From positions 1-7,188 of the forward strand of contig RFIV01000019.1 in the NCBI GenBank assembly GCA_003695085.1: 7,188 nucleotides of DNA, read 5' to 3'. Positions 1-5,584 of the stretch are shown piece by piece (within the stretch, counting starts at the first letter, position 1; each line of letters starts with the position of its first letter). The notes under the pieces are model-generated. The model was not told the DNA's origin and did not search any database. It worked only from the letters and a program-made list of their open reading frames with translations. Source of the stretch: Gammaproteobacteria bacterium. GTDB lineage: Bacteria > Pseudomonadota > Gammaproteobacteria > Pseudomonadales > Oleiphilaceae. Position numbers and translations under genes: made by a program.

Positions 1-174
1 AAGCTGAATCTGCGCATCCGGAGCCAGTTGAATCACAACCGGCGAAGTCGCCGTGGCGGCTGCCTGAAACGCGGCCCGCAGCGCTGCGTCCGTGTCGATC
101 TGTCCCGCACCGGCACCCGCGCCGAGGCTCAGCATGACACTGCCGATCACTGTTTTGCTAAAAGGGTTTTGCAT
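1..174 (-). CDS. N-terminal part of a predicted exported protein of unknown function (runs off left edge)
   Basis: On the minus strand an open frame begins with ATG at 174-172 and stays open for 58 codons to the window edge. The protein starts MQNPFSKTVIGSVMLSLGAG and continues AGAG, which looks like a short signal peptide: one basic residue (K7), a hydrophobic/small stretch at about 9-23, and likely cleavage after an Ala near residue 23. The mature start is rich in Ala and Thr (TDAALRAAFQAAATATSP), followed by VVIQLAP near residues 47-52. An Ala-rich helix followed by a VVIQLAP-like strand is reminiscent of the start of beta-helix surface proteins, but that is only a resemblance and I do not recognise the family. 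A purine-rich GGAGAA sits 6 bases before the ATG, which supports this start. It is transcribed divergently from the FAD oxidoreductase gene. The end and function are outside the window. Confidence 0.62.
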   Translation of the reverse strand, partial: MQNPFSKTVIGSVMLSLGAGAGAGQIDTDAALRAAFQAAATATSPVVIQLAPDAQIQL

Positions 175-180
175 CCCTGA

Positions 181-186
181 TTCTCC
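181..186 (-). promoter_or_regulatory. Ribosome binding site of the left-edge exported-protein gene
   Basis: On the minus strand the bases read GGAGAA, 6 bases upstream of the ATG at 174-172. This is a strong Shine-Dalgarno match and is the main reason for believing that a short, truncated leftward frame is a real gene. Confidence 0.6.
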
Positions 187-275
187 TTGTTTGCATGTGA
201 AGGGTGATTCGTATCCATCCCTCAGACTACGTACCGACTGTGACGGTCAGGTTTCAGCCTTCGGACTGAGCCGGC

Positions 276-304
276 TTGGGCTGCCCGGAGCCAGCCGCTA
301 TAAT
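276..304 (+). promoter_or_regulatory. Sigma70 promoter for the FAD oxidoreductase / aldo-keto reductase operon
   Basis: A perfect -10 hexamer TATAAT lies at 299-304. Exactly 17 bases upstream is TTGGGC (276-281), which matches three of six -35 positions, including the TTG core. Transcription would start near 311, giving a leader of about 20 bases before the ATG at 332, with a Shine-Dalgarno AGAGG at 320-324. A small palindrome, GGGC-T-GCCC (278-286), overlaps the -35 box and could be an operator. No competing promoter is evident in the 157-base divergent spacer, and I could not identify a convincing promoter for the leftward gene. Confidence 0.65.
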
Positions 305-331
305 GGCGCCTGAATTCAAAGAGGGCAGTCC

Positions 332-1525
332 ATGAAACCGGAACTCCGGGTCGATATTGCAATCATAGGTGGCGGTATTGCCGGCCTGTGGCTTCTCAAT
401 CGCCTGCGTCGATCAGGATACTCGGCGCTGCTTTTCGAGAAGCACCACCTTGGCGGCGAGCAGTCGGTCAAGTCGCAGGGTATCATTCATGGGGGGACCA
501 AGTATGCCCTCAATGGTGTGCTCACCCAGGCGGCGAATGCCATTGCCGACATGCCCGCCCGCTGGCAGGACAGCCTCGAGGGGCATGGTGAGGTGGATCT
601 GGGCAGTGCCCGCATCCTGAGCCGCCATCATTACATGTGGTCCCGGGGGCGGCTGGCCTCTCGCATGACCACCTTCTTTGCCAGCAAGGCGCTGCGAGGT
701 CGCGTTGCCGATGTGCCCGCAGAGGAACGACCGGAAGCCTTCCGCAATCCGGCCTTCAAGGGCAATCTGTATGCGCTGAACGAGCTGGTGCTGGATGTGC
801 CCAGCGTGATTCAGGCGCTCGCGCGGCCCTACAGCGGCACCTTCATACAGGCTGACTTTTCGGCACCCGGCAGCCTGAGACGGGAAGGTGAAGGCTTTGC
901 CCTGGAACCGGTACCGGGTACGGTCATTCATGCCCGGCGGGTCATCACCACGGCCGGGGAAGGCACCGAGCAATTGCTGGTCAACCACGGCCTGAAGGGG
1001 CCTGCCATGCAACGTCGCCCGCTGCACATGGCCATGGTCTGTGCGCAAAACCTGCCGCCGGTGTACGCCCACTGCATCGGCACCGGGAGCAAGCCGGTCG
1101 TCACCATTACCACCCACTTCCTGCCCGATGGACGCAAGGTCTGGTATCTCGGCGGGCAACTGGCCGAGGATGGCGTGGAGGCTGACACCGGCACACTGAT
1201 TGAGCGTGCCCGCAAGCTGCTCAACGATCTGTTGCCCTGGATTTCACTGGATGGTGCCCAGTGGTCCACCCTGCGCATCAATCGTGCCGAGCCCAGACAA
1301 AGCACGCTGACCCGACCGGACAGCGCCTTCATGGCGGCAGAGGGGCCGCTCATGGTCTGCTGGCCCACCAAGCTGGCCCTGAGCCCCAACCTGGCAGACG
1401 AAGTACTGAAGCAATTGCGTGAGGAAGAGGTGTTTCCGGCGACACCCCAGCCGGATCTGCACCTGCATGATCTGCCCGCCCCGCTGATGTCTCCAACCCC
1501 CTGGGAAGAGGCCTTTGCGTCATGA
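332..1525 (+). CDS. FAD-dependent oxidoreductase, DAO (D-amino acid oxidase-like) family
   Basis: A 397-residue protein, predicted to be cytoplasmic and to bind FAD. The N-terminal Rossmann fold is clear: a beta strand at 8-12, the dinucleotide motif GGGIAG at 13-18, and the ribose-binding acidic residue E36 at the end of strand two (LLFEK). The segment SQGIIHGGTKYAL (48-60) matches the flavin-contacting loop seen in glycerol-3-phosphate dehydrogenase and L-2-hydroxyglutarate oxidase relatives (pattern S-x-G/K-x-IHxG-x-Y). The AGEGTEQL stretch near 208-215 fits the second FAD contact, and WPTKLALSP (344-352) fits the C-terminal FAD-binding strand/helix. No signal peptide or membrane segment is visible. 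AGAGG-type spacing (320-324) supports the ATG at 332. The 3' end overlaps the aldo/keto reductase start, so the two are co-translated. Members of this family oxidise amines, 2-hydroxy acids or glycerol-3-phosphate; the substrate here cannot be assigned. Family confidence is high, function is open. Confidence 0.9.
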   Translation: MKPELRVDIAIIGGGIAGLWLLNRLRRSGYSALLFEKHHLGGEQSVKSQGIIHGGTKYALNGVLTQAANAIADMPARWQDSLEGHGEVDLGSARILSRHHYMWSRGRLASRMTTFFASKALRGRVADVPAEERPEAFRNPAFKGNLYALNELVLDVPSVIQALARPYSGTFIQADFSAPGSLRREGEGFALEPVPGTVIHARRVITTAGEGTEQLLVNHGLKGPAMQRRPLHMAMVCAQNLPPVYAHCIGTGSKPVVTITTHFLPDGRKVWYLGGQLAEDGVEADTGTLIERARKLLNDLLPWISLDGAQWSTLRINRAEPRQSTLTRPDSAFMAAEGPLMVCWPTKLALSPNLADEVLKQLREEEVFPATPQPDLHLHDLPAPLMSPTPWEEAFAS

Positions 1526-2307
1526 AGCGAAGACAACTGGGTCAGACCGGGCTGTCCGTCAGTCCCATCGGACTGGGCACCGTCAAGATCGGCCGCGATC
1601 AGGGTGTCAAATATCCATCGGGCTTTACCATTCCCGACGACGACGCGGTGCGCAATCTTCTGGCCCTGGCCAGGGATCTGGGCATCAATGTAGTGGATAC
1701 GGCACCGGCTTATGGCACCAGTGAAACCCGCCTGGGCCAGTTGCTCACCTCACGCCGGGACTGGGTGATTGTGACCAAGGTCGGCGAAGAATTCGAGGGT
1801 GGCGAATCCCGTTTCGACTTCACCCCGGAACATGTCCGCTTCAGTGTGGAACGCAGCCTGAAGCGGCTGAATACCGACTGGCTGGACATGGTGCTGATTC
1901 ATTCGGATGGTCAGGATCTGGATGCGCTCAATCGCTGGGGCACACTGGACGCCCTGCTCGAACTGAAGGCCAAAGGCCTCATCCGGGCGGTGGGCGCCTC
2001 CACCAAGACGGTCGAGGGTGGACTGGAGACCTTGCGCCGGGCCGATGTTGCCATGGTGACCCGGCATCCGGGATACGATGATGAAACGCCCGTTCTGGAC
2101 TATGCCGCCGCACACAACAAGGGCACGCTTATCAAGAAGGCGCTGGCCAGCGGTCACCTGGTCATGAAGGATGATCCCGACCCGATCGGCACGGCCCTTC
2201 AACATGCCTTCAGTCACCCGGGCACCGGCTGTGTGATTCTGGGCACCATCAACCCGGCCCATCTGCGGGAGAATGTGAAGAAGGCGGAAGCGGCACTGGC
2301 AGGCTGA
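1522..2307 (+). CDS. Short aldo/keto reductase family protein
   Basis: A 261-residue NAD(P)H-dependent oxidoreductase of the aldo/keto reductase superfamily, predicted to be cytoplasmic. It opens with the typical RRQLGQTGLSVSPIGLGT. All four catalytic tetrad residues are visible by motif: D59 and Y64 in DTAPAYGTSE, K86 in VIVTKVG, and H127 in LIHSDG. The C-terminal part carries GCVILGTINPAHLRENV (236-252), which matches the cofactor-binding end of the barrel (pattern I-x-G-x-x-N/S-x-x-x-L-x-x-N). At 261 residues it is shorter than the usual 280-330, so some surface loops are probably trimmed. The ATG overlaps the stop of the upstream FAD oxidoreductase (ATGA at 1522-1525), which points to translational coupling. 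It probably reduces a carbonyl or oxidises an alcohol in the same pathway as the flavoprotein; the substrate is unknown. It converges with the DUF2333 gene 37 bases downstream. Confidence 0.92.
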   Translation: MKRRQLGQTGLSVSPIGLGTVKIGRDQGVKYPSGFTIPDDDAVRNLLALARDLGINVVDTAPAYGTSETRLGQLLTSRRDWVIVTKVGEEFEGGESRFDFTPEHVRFSVERSLKRLNTDWLDMVLIHSDGQDLDALNRWGTLDALLELKAKGLIRAVGASTKTVEGGLETLRRADVAMVTRHPGYDDETPVLDYAAAHNKGTLIKKALASGHLVMKDDPDPIGTALQHAFSHPGTGCVILGTINPAHLRENVKKAEAALAG

Positions 2308-2325
2308 TCAGTCGCCGGCCAGTGC
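2293..2325. terminator. Inverted repeat at the convergent junction, possible terminator
   Basis: A perfect 8-bp stem, GCACTGGC (2293-2300) and GCCAGTGC (2318-2325), encloses a 17-base loop. It overlaps the last codons and stop of the aldo/keto reductase and lies in the 37-base gap before the end of the oppositely oriented DUF2333 gene. The location suits a shared transcription end. There is no T-tract on either strand, so it is not a canonical intrinsic terminator; termination could need Rho, or the stem could only protect the mRNA ends. Confidence 0.35.
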
Positions 2326-2344
2326 GAAATGGATGGTGTTACGG

Positions 2345-3394
2345 TCAACCCTGTGACAGCAGGCTGCGCAGGTCGATGATGGCGGCATTGGCCCGTGAAA
2401 TGTAGCTGGCCATGGTCAGGGAATGATTGGCCAGCATGCCGAAGCCACTGCCATTGAGAATCATCGGGCTCCACACCGTATCCTGGGTAGATTCCAGTTC
2501 CACGATGATCTGACGCAGGCTGACCTGTGCATTCTTGTCCTTCAGCACCTCGGCAAAGTCCACCTCGATGGCCTTGAGAATGTGGATCAGCGCCCAGGCC
2601 GTGCCACGCGCTTCATAGAATACGTCGTCGATTTCCAGCCAGGGCGTGCGGATCTCCTTCACGCTCAGGCCCGGCGTGGACTGTTGAGCAGCGGTATCCC
2701 CCGCCAGATCCAGATTGTACTGAATCTTGCCCGCACTCTCGCTCAGGCGGTTGGAGAGGCTGCCCAACCGGGTTTCCACATCCGCCAGCCAGTTGCGCAG
2801 ATTGTCCGCGCGGGCGTAGAACTGTGCATCCGGTTCGTTGGGATCTGCCAGCCGCTTCAGATAGCTGCGCAGTGCCTTGATGCCCTTTCTGTACTCCCCC
2901 TCGGTAGAGGGAATCATCCAGGAACTGCTGTCAAAGTGGAACTGGGGTTCGGCAATAATGAGATCCGCATCTTCAGCAGACTGGCTTTGCGAGCGACTGA
3001 TATCCTTGCGCAGGGCACGACTCAGATCGCGGATCTGCACCAGCACACCAAACTCCCAGTTGGGCATGTTGTCCAGCCAGAGCCCCGGCGGAAACACGTC
3101 GTTCGACAAATAGCCACCGGGCTTGTTGAGCAGCATATCGGCCAGATGAATCAGTGTCGCGGTGGTCGTGACACCGACGACCGGCTCCACTCCTTGCCGG
3201 GTTGCTTCCTCCCGAGCCACCTCATGCACATTGAAGCTATCCGGTTCGAAGCTCCAGTACATACCCACCAGTGCAGCCAGCCCCAGATAGGCCGCCAGCG
3301 CCAGTGCGATCAGGCGTGCGATTCGCCCGCCCCCCATATAATCCTGCAGGTCATCCCAGCGATCACTTACAAACAGCTTCAGACGTGTCCACAT
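2345..3394 (-). CDS. DUF2333 family inner-membrane protein
   Basis: A 349-residue protein that I recognise as a DUF2333 family member. The signature region is the well-conserved YLSNDVFPPG (95-104), continuing with LDNMPNWEFGVLVQIRD (107-123) and SRALRKDISRSQSQ (125-138). One membrane helix is predicted at about 26-46 (RLIALALAAYLGLAALVGMYW) after a short basic cytoplasmic tail, leaving most of the protein (about 50-349) outside the cytoplasm. That part is mainly helical, with charged coiled-coil-like segments around 165-225. The family has no established function and I see no catalytic motif. A Shine-Dalgarno AAGGAA lies at 3401-3406, 6 bases before the ATG, which supports the start. It is the second gene of an operon, 15 bases after the LapD-like receptor, which suggests a joint role at the inner membrane in c-di-GMP-controlled surface behaviour; that link is inference. 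Confidence 0.88.
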   Translation of the reverse strand: MWTRLKLFVSDRWDDLQDYMGGGRIARLIALALAAYLGLAALVGMYWSFEPDSFNVHEVAREEATRQGVEPVVGVTTTATLIHLADMLLNKPGGYLSNDVFPPGLWLDNMPNWEFGVLVQIRDLSRALRKDISRSQSQSAEDADLIIAEPQFHFDSSSWMIPSTEGEYRKGIKALRSYLKRLADPNEPDAQFYARADNLRNWLADVETRLGSLSNRLSESAGKIQYNLDLAGDTAAQQSTPGLSVKEIRTPWLEIDDVFYEARGTAWALIHILKAIEVDFAEVLKDKNAQVSLRQIIVELESTQDTVWSPMILNGSGFGMLANHSLTMASYISRANAAIIDLRSLLSQG

Positions 3395-3400
3395 ACTCGG

Positions 3401-3406
3401 TTCCTT
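3401..3406 (-). promoter_or_regulatory. Ribosome binding site of the DUF2333 gene inside the operon junction
   Basis: The minus strand reads AAGGAA 6 bases before the DUF2333 ATG, entirely within the 15-base gap after the receptor's stop codon. The gene therefore has its own translation start within a shared transcript, and there is no room for a promoter between the two genes. Confidence 0.6.
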
Positions 3407-3409
3407 GCT

Positions 3410-5419
3410 TCATCCCAGGTGCACGGGCGCAGACTGGGGTCGAGCCAGATAATAGCCCATAACGGCATCCACGCCCAACTCACGCCACGTCTCGGCTTGC
3501 TGCGCATTTTCCACCAGCATGGCTACCACGCGCGCATCCTGACTGTGTGCCGCCTTGATGAGTGCTTCCATGTAGAAGCGGTTATCCGGCTCTTCATGTG
3601 TTCGCAGGCACAGGGCGCCATCCAGCCTCAGCCAATCCGGCCGCCAGCGCTGTATGTAACCAAACGGCTGACCCGCACCGCCGAACTGGCTGACTGACAA
3701 GGCATACCCCATCTGCCCCCGGGCACGAGCCAGGGCATCCATGGACGCCCATGCATGCACAATACCCGCTTCCGGCACATCCAGAATCAAACGTGCACCC
3801 ACGCCCGGATGGTCAGCCAGCTGGTGTCTGAGCCAGTCCACAAAGTCCTGTGCCCGGAGTGTCTCCACGGCAAGGGGTACCGACAGTTTCAGTCGCGGAT
3901 CTTCATCCAGCAGCCGGATCACCTCATATAACACGTGGCGATCGAGACGCTCCACCAGACCGAAACGACTGGCCAACGGCAGAAATTGCGCCGCCGTCAA
4001 CGTGTCATCCTCCAGCCTCAGGCAGGTACTGACCTGATGGTGCAGCACATGTTGCCCCATGACGCCCAGCACCGGCTGAAACATCGGGTTCACGCGGTGT
4101 TCAAGCAGTGCCTGCTCAATCTCTTCGCGCCAGTCCGCGGCGCTGATAAGGCCACCGCCATGACCATTCATCTCGCCTGTGCACCAAGGCCTCAGCGATG
4201 TCCGGTCCAATGCGCGCCCCAGAGCCTGATCAGCAGCTGCCATGACCTCACCCACCGCATCCCCCGGAGCGACCTGCAACAGCGCGGCCCCCAACCCCTC
4301 AACGGGCTGTCCCTGCAGTGCCGGGCACAGTCTGATGCGCCCAAGCATATCCTCCATCCACTTGCCTTCCAGTTCTTCCGCTCGCATACCCGCCAGAAAC
4401 AGGGCGAATTCGGCGGCCTTCAGCCTTCCCGCAAAAGCCCCCTCCTGCCCGACCAGGGTATCGCAAACCACGTCTGCCATCTGCTTCAGCAGAATATCGC
4501 CCTGACTGTGACCGGCCTCCCGGTTATAGCGGGCAAAGGCATCAAAGCGGATCAGCACCAACGTCCCCGATCGCCCCTCTTCCATGGTTTCCAGCACAAG
4601 ACGCAACTGAGCCAGAAAGGCCTTGCGGTTGGGCAGTCCGGTCACACCGTCCTGCATGACCTCCGTTCGCAACTGCTCGATATGGGCCAGTTGCTCGCGA
4701 AAAATCTCCGACAGCCGGTGACTCATCCGCGCCAGGGCATGCCTCACCCGCGCAAGCTCGCGGTAACGCGCCGATGGCCAGGTCACATTGAGATCGCCCT
4801 CCGCCAACTGCAGGGCGACCTCCTCCATTCGCCCGAGGGGGGCCAGCAGCCGCCCGAGGATCACGCCCAGCAGAACCACCACACCCAGCGTCACCAGGAC
4901 AAACCACCCGCTGAAATTTACCAGTGTGCGCCACATCTCCAGGTAGGCGGCCTCCAGGCTGGCCTGAACGCGCACTGATCCCAGGCGCCTCCAGCCACTG
5001 ACCACGTCAGCGCGCCCTTCAGCCACCTGGAGGGGCAGCCAGGCCCGAAACCAGTCAGGTACCGACTGAACCGCATTCGCCCGCCGCGTGACCACGGGTT
5101 CACCCTTCACGTTCACGAATTCTATCAAGCTGTAATTGCCGCCATTGAACATGGCATCGACCATCATGTCTGACAGCACAGGATCCAGATCCCGGTTGGC
5201 CGAGAGCGCAAAGCCGAGGGAGGTGGCAGCATCCTGACTGATATCTGCCAGCTGAGCCTGAAGATGCGTGCGCTTCATCCAGGCACTGACGCCGATGCTG
5301 CCCGCCAGCAAGAGCAGCACCGTCGCCAGCCCGATGGCCAATATGGCCCGCCTGAACGAGGGCAAGGAGGCATCATCTGGAAAGGGTGTGTGCAAGGGGC
5401 TGTCCTTCTTGTTCTTCAT
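3410..5419 (-). CDS. LapD-like c-di-GMP receptor with degenerate GGDEF and EAL domains
   Basis: A 669-residue inner-membrane protein with LapD architecture. TM1 is at about 24-46, then a periplasmic LapD/MoxY-type domain (47-168) opening with SQDAATSLGFALS, TM2 at about 169-191, HAMP (190-243), a signalling helix into DGVTGLPNRKAF (257-268), GGDEF-like (to about 405) and EAL-like (424-669). The cyclase signature is replaced by KAAEF (334-338). The EAL domain lacks the EAL triad (VSTCLRL at 463-469), the DDFG motif (SQFG at 577-580) and the normal KLD (RLDG at 598-601), so neither synthesis nor hydrolysis is expected. MFQPV (446-450) and MLVENAQQ (634-641) keep the EAL fold. W143 in GWRRLGSVRV matches by eye the periplasmic tryptophan that Pseudomonas LapD uses to hold the protease LapG. 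The likely role is inside-out relay of c-di-GMP to a periplasmic partner; no lapG is in the window. A TTG at 5446 would add nine residues; the ATG at 5419 is preferred, although its upstream sequence (GGGT) is only a weak ribosome site. Confidence 0.88.
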   Translation of the reverse strand: MKNKKDSPLHTPFPDDASLPSFRRAILAIGLATVLLLLAGSIGVSAWMKRTHLQAQLADISQDAATSLGFALSANRDLDPVLSDMMVDAMFNGGNYSLIEFVNVKGEPVVTRRANAVQSVPDWFRAWLPLQVAEGRADVVSGWRRLGSVRVQASLEAAYLEMWRTLVNFSGWFVLVTLGVVVLLGVILGRLLAPLGRMEEVALQLAEGDLNVTWPSARYRELARVRHALARMSHRLSEIFREQLAHIEQLRTEVMQDGVTGLPNRKAFLAQLRLVLETMEEGRSGTLVLIRFDAFARYNREAGHSQGDILLKQMADVVCDTLVGQEGAFAGRLKAAEFALFLAGMRAEELEGKWMEDMLGRIRLCPALQGQPVEGLGAALLQVAPGDAVGEVMAAADQALGRALDRTSLRPWCTGEMNGHGGGLISAADWREEIEQALLEHRVNPMFQPVLGVMGQHVLHHQVSTCLRLEDDTLTAAQFLPLASRFGLVERLDRHVLYEVIRLLDEDPRLKLSVPLAVETLRAQDFVDWLRHQLADHPGVGARLILDVPEAGIVHAWASMDALARARGQMGYALSVSQFGGAGQPFGYIQRWRPDWLRLDGALCLRTHEEPDNRFYMEALIKAAHSQDARVVAMLVENAQQAETWRELGVDAVMGYYLARPQSAPVHLG

Positions 5420-5507
5420 TCTGTGGACCCGGCGACAGAAAAACAAACTGTAACAATTCCCATCCTTTCGGGCGCTGTCCAGACGCCACCGCCGTTACCT
5501 ATACTGC

Positions 5508-5535
5508 ATTAAAGCTAACACACTGTGTGTGACTG
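5508..5535 (-). promoter_or_regulatory. Tentative promoter for the LapD-like / DUF2333 operon
   Basis: On the minus strand TTTAAT (rc of 5508-5513) matches five of six -10 positions. CAGTCA (rc of 5530-5535) lies 16 bases upstream and shares three positions with the -35 consensus. The leader would be about 85-90 bases. This is a weak, by-eye assignment; its interest is that the spacer contains the palindrome at 5518-5530. Confidence 0.3.
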
Positions 5536-5543
5536 TCTATACT
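5515..5543 (+). promoter_or_regulatory. Likely sigma70 promoter for the receiver-GGDEF gene
   Basis: TATACT at 5538-5543 (five of six -10 positions) has CTAACA (5515-5520, four of six -35 positions) exactly 17 bases upstream. Transcription would start near 5550, giving a leader of about 35 bases to the ATG at 5585. A second TATACT occurs at 5500-5505 with only a poor -35 match (TGTCCA, 5476-5481, 18-base spacing), so it may be an alternative start or chance. Confidence 0.45.
5518..5530. repeat. Perfect 13-base palindrome ACACAC-T-GTGTGT, candidate operator
   Basis: Six-base arms ACACAC and GTGTGT flank a central T at 5524. It sits in the divergent spacer between the LapD-like operon and the diguanylate cyclase gene, inside the -35/-10 spacer of the rightward promoter and also within the tentative leftward one. 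That placement is typical of an operator that could control both directions. I cannot match it to a known regulator's consensus. Because it is made of CA/GT repeats, a chance low-complexity origin is possible. Confidence 0.4.
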
Positions 5544-5584
5544 CAGGAAGCACATTTCTCATTCAGGCGCCGAACGTTCAACCC

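Noticed and set aside
92..313. Rightward 73-codon frame in the left spacer
   Set aside because: It overlaps the start of the leftward exported-protein gene and the TATAAT promoter, has no convincing ribosome site, and resembles no family.
413..1536. Leftward open frames of 248 and 202 codons
   Set aside because: They are antisense to the FAD oxidoreductase, which has clear FAD motifs, a promoter and a ribosome site. The shadow frames have none of these.
2423..3697. A 424-codon rightward open frame
   Set aside because: It is antisense to both the DUF2333 gene and the end of the LapD-like gene, which carry recognisable family motifs. Its translation is rich in Gln, His and Arg with no domain, as expected for a shadow frame in GC-rich DNA.
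3935..4978. A 347-codon rightward open frame opposite the LapD-like gene
   Set aside because: It has no domain, a His/Gln/Pro-rich composition typical of antisense frames, and crosses the well-supported GGDEF/EAL-like coding region.
5420..5446. TTG start at 5446 for the LapD-like protein
   Set aside because: It would add the residues MFFCRRVHR, which are not typical for the family; the only GGAA upstream is about 10 bases away and weak. The ATG at 5419 gives a normal basic N-terminus before TM1. Neither site has a strong ribosome signal, so this is a preference rather than proof.
5500..5505. Second TATACT as an independent promoter
   Set aside because: The best -35 partner (TGTCCA) matches only three positions at 18-base spacing, so I kept it as a remark rather than a feature.
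5447..5584. Possible riboswitch (for example a c-di-GMP aptamer) or small RNA in the divergent spacer
   Set aside because: I looked for an extended conserved fold and found only the short CA/GT palindrome and promoter-like boxes; the leaders (about 35 and 90 bases) show no recognisable aptamer.
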